Assembly: GCA_035610365.1 (NCBI GenBank)
Contig: CM069439.1
Span: 2,046,001-2,110,000 of the forward strand
Direction of reading: 5' to 3'
Length of the DNA stretch: 64,000 nucleotides
Origin: Aquatica leii
Lineage: Eukaryota; Arthropoda; Insecta; Coleoptera; Lampyridae
The notes under the pieces were generated by a model. That model worked only from the letters and a program-made list of their open reading frames with translations. It made no database searches and was not told the DNA's origin. Position numbers and translations under genes: made by a program. This document shows, in pieces, positions 21,501 to 30,199 of this stretch. Each line of letters starts with the position of its first letter. Positions within the stretch are counted from its first letter, which is position 1.

Positions 21501-22470
21501 ATATATTGCTTTATTCAGCTTGATTGATTTTAATTGATTCAGAAACTTCTATTAAAACATATTTCTTAATTGTACTCATGCAAGAAAGTAGATGTTACAT
21601 TCATTTGCTGAGCAATTATTAGTTGAGCTACAGGCGCGTATGTTTATTTATAATTATGACTTTCTTTTTGCATAAACTCTTTTGCAGCTAAGCCTATTTT
21701 GTAATTTTTTAGAATAATTTTTAATTTAAAAAATCTATTTCGTTTTTTAGAGCTTTTTCTTAGTGCAAATTTTTCGTTTTGTAAATGCTTTTGTTTTTTC
21801 TTTAGTTGGATGGCATTTATTTTTTTCATAACATTGTTTTTTTTCTTCTAATTTCTTGTTAATTTCATTTATTGATTTCATTTGCACTTTAGTGTGTTGC
21901 TTTGTCTTTATTTTTTTACCAAACAATACATCATAATGCATAATGTTTTTTTAGCAAAAGTTTGAAAAACTAGAAAGTGAGTTTATTTGATTTAAAAGTT
22001 TTCAGTACAGTCACAAATTACTCAAACGATGGAGGTATCGACAAAAACACCGCGACACACAGTATCAGCTTCCTGCAGGTTTGAACCAACCAATTTCAAC
22101 TCACAAGCTGTTTTTTCTAAATTTTAAGAAATATTTTTCTAAAGACACGATAGCAGATAACTTCATTGTGAATAGTTTTATGTTTTTTCTATTTTAAATA
22201 ATTGACTGGAAATATTTATTTGCTGAAAAAGGATTACGGGATTTATAACCTATAACTGACAAAAGTTCGATAAACCATCGTTTGTGTAGTAAAATTTATT
22301 ATAATAATAACTTTTTATTAAAAGCATAAAGACCTTATAACTGTTTAATTGTATTTACAATTAACAGAACAATAGAATGTACACAATAGTAATATAATGA
22401 AACCGAAAAGAATCCTGTGGTATTATCACTAAAATAAAAGAAAAGCACCAAAAACCACAACATTCAGTTT
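18570..22470. other. mostly gene-free; one Lys-rich relic and one GC palindrome
   Basis: No confident gene. A perfect 12-bp palindrome GCCGCATGCGGC (20372-20383) stands in otherwise AT-rich DNA. On the minus strand about 21940-21645, two overlapping frames give a Lys- and Glu-rich, coiled-coil-like chain (KSINEINKKLEEKKQ, then KKINAIQLKKKQKHLQNEK), joined by a frameshift. It could be the tail of a Myb/SANT-type transposon protein, but this is a guess. Confidence 0.35.
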
Positions 22471-22480
22471 TAAACTTTGT

Positions 22481-22513
22481 ACACGTTTTAAGAGTTTTTG
22501 CTACCGTCATCAG
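22481..22513 (-). ncRNA. degenerate hammerhead of the 22-25 kb PLE family
   Basis: The minus strand reads GUGUACCA then CUGAUGA (22513-22507, intact core), CGGUAGC, AAAAACUCUU and AAAACGUG. The GAAA has become AAAA and stem II is largely lost. The upstream run GUG.ACCACUGAUGA and following GGUAGC are shared with the motif at 25243, so both belong to one PLE family. It lies 230 bases after the endonuclease residues of the minus-strand PLE fragment. Confidence 0.5.
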
Positions 22514-23330
22514 TGGTACACTAATACATTAAATTAAAACTACTTTATACTATAACTTGGTGGGTTTTGATGCACATGGTCGGTCAGTTTAAGTTCGGAA
22601 AAATCTAATCGTCATGGATCGTCATAATTTACCAGTTATTTTTATGTTTTATCATTTCCAAGCTGTCAGATGCATCTAACTCGTTTTTATTATTAACTTG
22701 TTTGATTGAACATACATATATCGTTTACTTAATGTCCTTTCTCGAGCATATGATGGCAACGACTTATCCACCACTCTGTATTTAATGTGAGCCAAATGCT
22801 CTTTAAACCGAATTCTAATTGCCCTCTTGGTGTGTTTTACATACAATGTATTTTATATATTCCTGATTTATCTTTAACATCTACTAGATGTTTTTTGTAT
22901 AATTTTGTAAAGTATTCTCCGAACATGACAACTGTTTTGAAGTCAAAGTTTTCTTAATATTCTAGACAAACCTTTTTTATAAGCAGGATGATGAAGTAAT
23001 TTGACATATTTTTGAGTATCTTTTTTATTAGATTATTTTTAAATAATTTTGGACACAACTTCCTCCAAAAAATCATTGTATGCAGCAATTTTTTTTATTG
23101 TATGAAGTTAGTTCTAAAAATGTTGTTTATTCAATAGAGAATTTAGTAATCAATGAAATAAGAAATTAAAGCTTGCAAATTTATGCTGTATACAGTGGTT
23201 GGAATTACTTGTCACAAACCTCTTCGTGCTTACCGTTTTTTTGTATTGTCAAATGTAATTTTACCGTTTTTCTTTAAAACAAGAGTATCAAATAGGGTAA
23301 TTTTACATAAATTTCTGTTTCATAGGTAAG
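22490..23330 (-). pseudogene. PLE linker and GIY-YIG pseudogene
   Basis: Reading down the minus strand from 23300: FDTLVLKKNGKITFD, FVTSNSNHCIQHKFASFN, LLNSLLNKQHF and ELHTI, the region after the RT palm in Penelope proteins. Then about 22865-22735: SGIYKIHC, LYVKHTKRAIRIRFKEHLAH and DKSLPSYAR, the GIY-YIG core with YVG degraded to YVK. The Arg and His of the active-site helix survive. Multiple stops and frameshifts. The upstream RT catalytic part is missing; its place is taken by plus-strand PLE sequence starting near 23560. Confidence 0.8.
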
Positions 23331-23559
23331 TTGGATGGACGAGAATGTAGTTCTCTAGTACATTTTAGTCAATACTGCAATAAGGTATATGTATTTTACA
23401 ATCTCAACATCTAATAAGTCAACTCCAAGCAAGCACTTGCCTTAGCACGCATCAGTCATTGTTTATATAAATCGGACAAAGAATAAGTACGTTAGAATAT
23501 GACGATTAGATTGATTTTTTTGTTTCACGTCAATGACATTATTCAACATAAAACAATTA

Positions 23560-23990
23560 AAACTTTAGATGAATATTCTAAAAGATTTATTACAGTAGCC
23601 AGTAAAAACCAAATTAGGAAGAATACTATCAAGAGTCGAGAACTCTCTTTTATAGGAATTCAGAGCATGAAGTAATTAAATGTCTCAGAAGTAAAAATTG
23701 TTTTGAACTCAAAACCGATAAAGGCAATAAAGTAGTTATTTTAAATAAAGAGGAAAGCATAATTAATTCCGATTATTATTCATTGCAAAAGTCTTCTTTT
23801 TAAAATGATAACTATTACAAAAAAATGCATGACTCAATGTAATAACATTCTAACTCCGTCTAGAAAGATCACAACTAATTTTAAGTGTTTTTATTCTATT
23901 GTTTCAACCTAATTGGCACCAACGCGCGTACATACCTGCTGTTGAAATGCTTATCTAATAAATTTAATAGTAGAGTACCAACAATCAAAT
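23560..23990 (+). pseudogene. PLE N-terminal fragment
   Basis: The plus strand gives HEVIKCLRSKNCFELKTDKG followed by NKVVILNKEESIINSDYYSL at about 23665-23800. This is the PLE N-terminal block 'ADKGN.VVI.NK..Y' that precedes the RT fingers. Downstream residues decay quickly and RT motifs cannot be followed. It is head-to-head with the minus-strand PLE fragment ending near 23330 and may belong to the same family as the RT piece at 24955. Confidence 0.7.
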
Positions 23991-24954
23991 TTTAGTATAG
24001 CAAATTCTTATAAATGTATTAACATGTTACGATTTTTTTTGCTGGTGACTATCTCATAATGATTCGGCGAGCGGATCGCAAGTTTCAGTGTGCTAATTAT
24101 AAAATAAAGTTAAAAAAACGTCAAAACGGTTAAAAGCTAAAATGGAAAACACTGTTTAAATTTATCCAAAGCTGAAAAAGAACAAATGACAACACACAGG
24201 TTGTGACACGAATATATTTTTATTTTATCACAGAAACAAAAGTTAGAAAAGAGAAGCATACATAGATGCAATTAATTGCTAATACATAGGTACAGATCAC
24301 AGACAATAATTGTTGATGCAAGCTCCATTCAGTTGGATAACATGTCGTACATAAAATTAAACTTGTCGGCCTAACTTTCGCATTCGAAAAGAACAAATTT
24401 ACATTGCTAAATATAACACAAATATAAAATATCTCAATAATTAAGTGAATTAGAGCGCGTTTAATAATATATTACACACAAAAAAGTTCTAGTTGATTGT
24501 GACAACAATCCGATATATACTTACAGTCGCGCGTGCAAATGACTGACAACGCAAACAAAATATAATTATAACAGTAAACACAATACTCATAATTAATTTT
24601 TTTCCTTCGGAAGTATGGGGCTAGCATTTCGTAAAATTCACTGAAATAAACAATCAGGTACATATGGCGTTATCAAAAATAAGTTTATTTTGGTTAATAC
24701 GATCTATGAGATCAGATGCGTCAAGTTTTCTTCAGGTTAATACTGGTATTTCGGTAAGTAGGCTTTCCGATACAGTTATAATTGTAGTAATTAACAGAAA
24801 GTTTTGATATCCTTAATCAAAGTAGTTACAACACTCTTTTTATTACGACGTACATTGTGTCGTCATTATAAAAATTTTTCAATTATGAACGAACAGGTGC
24901 CAATATCTCCGCATTAATGGAATACGTGTTGGTACCCCAAATTGCTAATAATAA

Positions 24955-25200
24955 TTACGGGAAAATTACAACAAATTTTATAAACGAGAAGAAGAAATAG
25001 CACTAGGTTATAGTCTTTCTCCGTTTATCACTAACTTATTCATGAACAGATTTGAAAGCGACTTAAATCGCGAGTTGGACCATTTTTCTGGAGTGTGGCT
25101 GCTCTACGGAGACGAAATTTTCGCGATATATCGAGTAAACGATACATGTTTAATCAAACACAAACTATTGTTAAATAATGACGATTAAGGACCATTAGGT
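24955..25200 (+). pseudogene. PLE reverse transcriptase fragment
   Basis: FYKREEEIALGYSLSPFITN, LFMNRFESDLNRELDHFSG and VWLLYGDEIFAIYRV give RT motif B (G.A.G..LSP...N.FM) and motif C, where YVDD has become YGDE. Only about 70 residues are readable. Upstream motif A and the downstream endonuclease are both missing; the hammerhead of the terminal repeat follows only 45 bases after the last readable residue, so an internal deletion removed the linker and endonuclease. Confidence 0.8.
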
Positions 25201-25242
25201 TTCTCCGAACTTTTAAATCTATATGGCCAACCATGTGCACCA

Positions 25243-25271
25243 CTGATGATGATGGTAGCTATCGAAACGCG
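25243..25271 (+). ncRNA. hammerhead with intact CUGAUGA and GAAA
   Basis: CUGAUGA (25243-25249), U, stem II GAUG/UAUC (25251-25254 with 25260-25263, last pair G.U) around GUAGC, then GAAA (25264-25267) and CGCG where CGUH is expected. Core and stem II are intact; the cleavage position appears mutated, or stem III is rearranged around ACGCGU. Sequence before the core (GUGCACCA) is shared with the motif at 22481-22513. Confidence 0.6.
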
Positions 25272-25299
25272 TACAGTGTTTAAAAGTTAATATTGTGAT

Positions 25300-27360
25300 T
25301 TTTGACGCTTCTTATTTTATTTTATATTAAATATACATACTTTGTTTATATGAATTGATGCAAAATAAAGACCAACGCTAAACTGAATTATCACTATGTG
25401 AGTGTAACATTTAAAAGTAAGGTATTTGACAGTGTCATCTTCTTGCAGTGTATTATATATGATTGAGTAAATACAACTTTTCAGAAAAAAAATAAATTTT
25501 ACTGTTACACTATTAAGTTTACACGCAATTTTTTTGCATTTTCTTGTTTGTTTTGCATTGCTACTTTAGTAACTATTTATTCATGCCACATTCATAACAA
25601 ATTTAATTGAATAATAAATAAATGTCGTACAAACATTAATTTTTTTATATTTTATAATTAAAAAAAAACCTTTACGCCAGTATTCATATTCGTTACGCAT
25701 ATCTATCAAAATTTACATGTAACTAACGTGTTTAAAAATAAAACTGAAAAAGCTACATGAAAACTCAATTTAATAATTAGATAATACTTGGGCTTTTGTT
25801 ATTTGCTTCAAAAAAATTTAATGTTACTGATACTCTAAAAGTAATTTTTTTCTGGATATTTTACGCTGTTCGGAATATTTTTCTTAAGAAGTTTTAAGAC
25901 CAATTTCCGTTTTTACGTCTAATATCAACGTTACATTTTATAGAAAATATTGAGCACTTTTAAAATTGTACGTGTCTAAAACTAGATTGAGAAAGGCAAG
26001 AAAAGAAAACTTTTTGTTGAGTTGCAACTTTTAACAAATGAAATAAAATAAATTATATAACACCCACAATTAAAAAAAGTAACGAAATCAGGCAATTAAG
26101 TTTGGTTATAATGTAATTAATTGTTTTACTAAAAACACTGTTCAAATTTTTTTAATTTTTATTGTACATTTTTGATTACATTTAATATTTTTTAAACTTG
26201 TATTATTTTTGGGGTTGTTAATTTAAAAATATTCTCCGATGAGTTTAAATCAAACTTAAAGCTCTTTCTGTCTTTCGAAAATAGTCTACATGAAACGTTG
26301 GTGCATGAATGTATATTTAATAAGTTAACACAACCCCAATTAAGCAAAACGTGATTAATGTAATCTTGAACCCTTGTCTTTTTGCTCACATTAGTGCTTT
26401 TCCGTTTTAAAATAAATGTTATTTTGTTTCAGGTAAGCGAATAGCAGTTTTACGTTACCAGCAATCCAAAGCAAAAGGTTTGTTTATTTTAAATACATAG
26501 CAACTAAGTAACTTTGTTGTTGTTAAAAATATTAAAAACATTAGCATGTGAAATAAACATTTTGTTTCTATAATTAAATATAATAAACATATAACGTTAG
26601 TTAATGGTTTTGTCAGTTCAGCGAATATATTCTGTTCAATTTATTTTCTTATGTTTAATATTACGATCATCGTTTTGTCTTGTTTTAAATTTTGTATTCT
26701 CTAAACAGAAAAGTTAATTTGAAAGATGACAAATGTTATATTTTTAATTATTTATTTTGCTCTTACATTTTCAAATATATGTTTTACATCTTTGAACAGC
26801 AGCAAAAATAGAAACTTGTCAGTCTATACAGGTTTTATTGCTCTAAAAATGATAAAAATTTAAAGAAATATTTAACTGGTAAATATAAAATTTAAATTAG
26901 TTTAGTCATTATACAGCCATAATTTTGTAAAACCCAAAAAGTTTTTGTTTGAAATCTTTGTATTACGTCATAACTCTGTGTTTTTTAAAACGTTTGTAAC
27001 AAAATTTAATGTTTTTTTATTCTGATTATTATAAAAAGTTAAATAGTTAATCTTTGTAGATTGTATTTTCACATTACAAAAAACCAAACAAATTACTAAG
27101 CTTCGGATAAATATGCAGTTTAAAAAACTATTATCTGAATTAAAAATATGAAAACAAGTTTTTACACACACTTAATGTTTATTTACATCCTAAATAATTT
27201 TTTATAATTACTAAATACAACAATTCACAAATGGTAGAATTCTCTACTGATTAGTCACTAATATCTATCTCTAGTTAGTGGAAATTTTTCTTATTCTTAA
27301 CTTTGGTATTCAAGAACCAACAGTAATAAGTGATTTGAGTTAGAGCTGAATAAATAATCT
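25300..27360. other. gene-free AT-rich stretch
   Basis: Only short open stretches. A minus-strand 65-codon run at 26192-26389 reads more protein-like than the background, but I cannot place it. Confidence 0.45.
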
Positions 27361-27367
27361 GTCAAAA

Positions 27368-27703
27368 ATGTTTTTGAGAGAACGATTAGTTGTGGAAACG
27401 TTACTCAAAAATTTAAGAGATGTCACTGGAAATGATTTTTTTGTGTTTTCTTTAGCGTGTAGTGTTTGCTTTCTTGTGCTTTTACTATCTATATCTGTGT
27501 TATTATTATTATTGTTGTTGGTTTGCGTATTTTTAATGAGTCCTAGTAAAAGATCGTTTAGGATCGAGAATGAAAAGATTTCTTTAAAAAAAATTTGGTA
27601 TATTAACACTGTAGAGTGTAAACAGACTGACGCATTGCCAGAACACAAAAAGCGTGTGAACAGAATAAAAACATTAAGTCATTATCTAGTAACTAACCAA
27701 TAA
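27368..27703 (+). CDS. unrecognised 111-codon ORF with one membrane segment
   Basis: ATG at 27368; MFLRERLVVETLLKNLRDV, then a very hydrophobic run at residues 23-56 (FVFSLACSVCFLVLLLSISV and following leucines), then a Lys/Arg-rich tail. The last codons and stop lie inside the left arm of the hairpin at 27664-27820. A single-pass membrane protein is conceivable, but a T-rich tract (27500-27520) naturally reads as leucine, and an antisense frame of similar length (27340-27648) exists. The tail KKIWYINTVECK..., EHKKRVNRIK could be the N-terminus of a PLE protein, given the PLE repeat downstream. I do not recognise it and rate it doubtful. Confidence 0.25.
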   Translation: MFLRERLVVETLLKNLRDVTGNDFFVFSLACSVCFLVLLLSISVLLLLLLLVCVFLMSPSKRSFRIENEKISLKKIWYINTVECKQTDALPEHKKRVNRIKTLSHYLVTNQ

Positions 27704-27820
27704 ATATTTATAATTGAAATGTAATGAAGATAAAGGATTTACTTACCACTGAGTCTTCATTACATTTTAATTATAAATATTTATTGATTAGTTACTAGAT
27801 AATGACTTAATGTTTTTATT
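27664..27820. repeat. near-perfect hairpin, 67-bp arms
   Basis: Bases 27664-27730 and 27754-27820 are reverse complements with two mismatches over 67 bp, separated by a 23-base loop. The transcript or single strand would form a long stable stem. No terminal motif of a known transposon family is visible. The hairpin lies 160 bases upstream of a PLE hammerhead, so it may be an inverted junction of a PLE terminal repeat like that at 57409-57677, or a foldback MITE. Confidence 0.85.
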
Positions 27821-27981
27821 AGAATTAACAATTTTAAAATTAATAATGTTAGTTATTTCAAAACAATTAAATTTTATAGTGCTGTCTTGTTTGTTAATTA
27901 TGTTTTATACACATTTTTAATCTTTGATTTTATGCTATAAAGTATATTAAAAATGTTTGTTTGTTACAATAAAGTGAGCGA

Positions 27982-28113
27982 GCCTGATGAACTGTTCATC
28001 CAGAACACGAAACGTCGCAAATTACTGAAGTAGTTGCTTTCATCCAACCTCCTAAAAGAAGGGATCATTAATTTGATCAAATTTTAAAATTATCACCTAC
28101 CAGGAGGCGAACT
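27982..28113 (+). repeat. PLE terminal repeat with hammerhead
   Basis: CUGAUGA (27984-27990), stem II UGUUC/GAACA (27993-27997 with 28003-28007) around AUCCA, then GAAA (28009-28012), CGUC and GC, which can pair with GC before the core. Two unpaired bases (A27991, C27992) opposite one C disturb the base of stem II. After the ribozyme comes ACTGAAGTAG, CCTCCTAAAAGAAGG, GATCATTAATTTGATCAA and CCAGGAGGCGAAC, an arrangement repeated on the minus strand at 57379-57516. The two copies therefore define one PLE terminal-repeat family. Confidence 0.7.
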
Positions 28114-28224
28114 GTTCTATAAACAGTTGTATTATAATTGAATTATTGATTTTTAATCTGTAAAACGCTTTGTATTAAAAACAAGGCAGTTAAGTGGGAC
28201 TGTTCCTCAATAAATGTTTCTTGT

Positions 28225-28840
28225 TGGTTTATAGTCACATCGAATAAAACAGCCGATGCTAAAATTATTTTGGTATTTTTTCATACATTGTATTGTAAAC
28301 TATGTGACAAGCATCGAAATCTGCTTTTTTAAATTCGACGAGTATGATCGGCAACATTCCTTGTCTTAATATGCTCAGAATTATATATATATTTGCCGGT
28401 CTTGCTGTTTTGTGTAATATTGGCGTATACGCATGCCTGGTCCGAGTGTATACAATATCACCTACCAAAACTCTTGGTAAATTAATACGCTGCAAAACGC
28501 ATGCAAACAAAGCTACTGCTGAAAATTCTGCAATGATGTGCGGAACTTGGCCAACGAATTACATCTAAAATCTCACAATGAAATCCAGCAACGACTTGGA
28601 CATTTAGTGACATTCAACCTTTGCGGTTGGCGATACATTTCTTAATCCTTTTGAGATTTTACTTTTAATATGAATTCCGTCGACACAACCAATGACCTTA
28701 AAAAATTGCAATTGCAAAAAACATATTTTGATACGTAACATTATTGTTTGGAAATTTGATATGTTGTTCTGGATGTCTCGACAATTGTTCACGGACTTTT
28801 TGTATTGTTTGACGAGCTGATAACTAGCTTACAGATAGGT
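28225..28840 (-). pseudogene. PIF/Harbinger (HARBI1-like) transposase pseudogene
   Basis: On the minus strand: FFKVIGCVDGIHIKSKISKG corresponds to the Harbinger 'VIGCIDGTHI' block with the first catalytic Asp. After a frame change come VVAGFHCEILDVIRWPSSAH and HCRIF, matching 'D....WPGS.HDSRIF' (here the second Asp is lost). Then LPRVLVGDIVYTRTRHAYTP, ILHKTARPANIY matches 'LGDSGY....YL.TP....P....YN..H'. The usual VER.FG..KRRF block is degraded at the end near 28300. Harbinger transposases cut and paste DNA using a DDE triad and need a partner Myb-like protein, which I do not find here. Three frames are needed to read it, so it is inactive. Confidence 0.8.
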
Positions 28841-29248
28841 ACCAGATCGCCACCAACTCTCTAAACCAATAAAAAATATGACATTTTCTAAACTTTTAAA
28901 CATACTTGATAACTTCCAGTTTCAAAGAATCGCAGTGTTAAATATAGCTACAGAAAGAGTTTAAATAAAACTACACGGTTACATTGATCTTAACCTTGAT
29001 GTTGTATAATGGATAAAAGGATTTTATTAATGGTATATATTGAAAAACATACTCTCTGTACTAGCTCAGCATCTGAATATTTCCCTAGTCGGATTTGATT
29101 ATCTCTCAGAATCATTCTACAAAAATATATCAGACATAAAAGTTCTATATTTCTTCAAAATTGTGATCCATTATTTTTATACCAGTAAAAGAACACTTGG
29201 TTACAATAAAAAACGCTGTTCACCAAAAAAAAAAGTAATAGAAAAAAG

Positions 29249-29345
29249 CAAAATAAAGTTATAACCACCCTTTACAACTAATCTGCCATCAAATTATTAA
29301 TAAAAAAACAAAATAAAGTTTTAACTACCCCTTACTAACAAATTA
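29249..29345 (+). repeat. two-copy tandem duplication, 60-bp period
   Basis: CAAAATAAAGTT starts at 29249 and again at 29309, followed in each case by ..TAAC.ACCC.TTAC.A.......ATTA. This is a short diverged duplication with no coding meaning that I can see. Confidence 0.55.
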
Positions 29346-29489
29346 CTAAAGCAAATATAGTATAAAACACAAAAGTTATTTTGAGTTAGTGATATTTAGA
29401 ATAGTCTAAACTTGACTAAAATTCTACTCACATCTACTAGTTACGTATTTTAGTCACTCATGCTTCAATTTATTTGTGAACAATTTTTT

Positions 29490-30175
29490 TAAGGTTAGAA
29501 TTAGATTAGTAAGATATTGGGCAAAGTATGTGCCGCACAAGTACCATGAAACACTCTTGAATATAGAACTTGTAAACTTTTAATTCTTTTGCACATATTA
29601 TACTGCAGCATCGGTGAAAACCACCAACATTTTTTTATAGCAAATTTTTGTGAATTATTTACTTTACTAATACCTTCATTGTTATTAAATACCATGTGTT
29701 TCTTTCTGTTCAATACCTAACATACCACATAAAATGTGCAATACTTCGCTGTTCTGTGTCTGTTGTTTCATCTAACGATACTTAAATTGGTTTGTCCTGA
29801 ACTATTTCTCTCTTAATTTTTGTATGGTAGCACTGTACAATATTATGGAACGTAACATTTTAGTAACGCTGAGTCGTCTGATATACTTTGTTCTATATAT
29901 TTTTCCAAAAAGATTTTACAAAACTTTTTTGTTAGTTTAACCAATGGTGTATTAGCAGCACACAAGTCTTCGTTAAACGCTGAATGTTTAGGTCTAGACT
30001 TTAATCAACTTCTGCTGTTGTTTGCTGTTCTTTTTTTAAATTATGTTGATTTGATGTCTTCCAGTGTGCAAATATTCACTTTCGTAGTGAAGTAAAGTTA
30101 AAGTCTTTCATAAATTGATTTAAAACTGCACTAGCACTTCTCCGGCATTTTTTCCCCGGCATTTTAAAAATCAAA
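29490..30175 (-). pseudogene. hAT-superfamily transposase pseudogene
   Basis: Minus-strand frames give MPGKKCRRSASAVLNQF, a LCAANTPLVKL-like piece, KFCKIFLEKYIEQS, then REEIVQDKPIWVSLDETTDT (about 29830-29775; the 'I..DE.TD' block with a catalytic Asp), EQRSIAHFMCGMLGIEQKET, INNSQKF-like residues, MCKRIKSLQVLYSRVFHGTC and AAHTLPNILL. This matches the invertebrate hAT proteins with 'W.S.DETTD..GR', 'LFVSDAAPYM..AG..LK.LYP.M.H.TC.AHALHR.AE'. The second catalytic Asp region (SDAAPYM) is degraded to SPMLQYN. Frameshifts and stops are present; the C-terminal dimerisation domain is missing. No matching terminal repeats were found. Confidence 0.8.
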
Positions 30176-30199
30176 TTTGATGTTTGCTCAAAAAAATCT

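Noticed and set aside
26285-26300. TGAAACGTTGGT, matching the 3' part of PLE hammerheads
   Set aside because: No CUGANGA core or stem II lies upstream; a chance match to a short motif.
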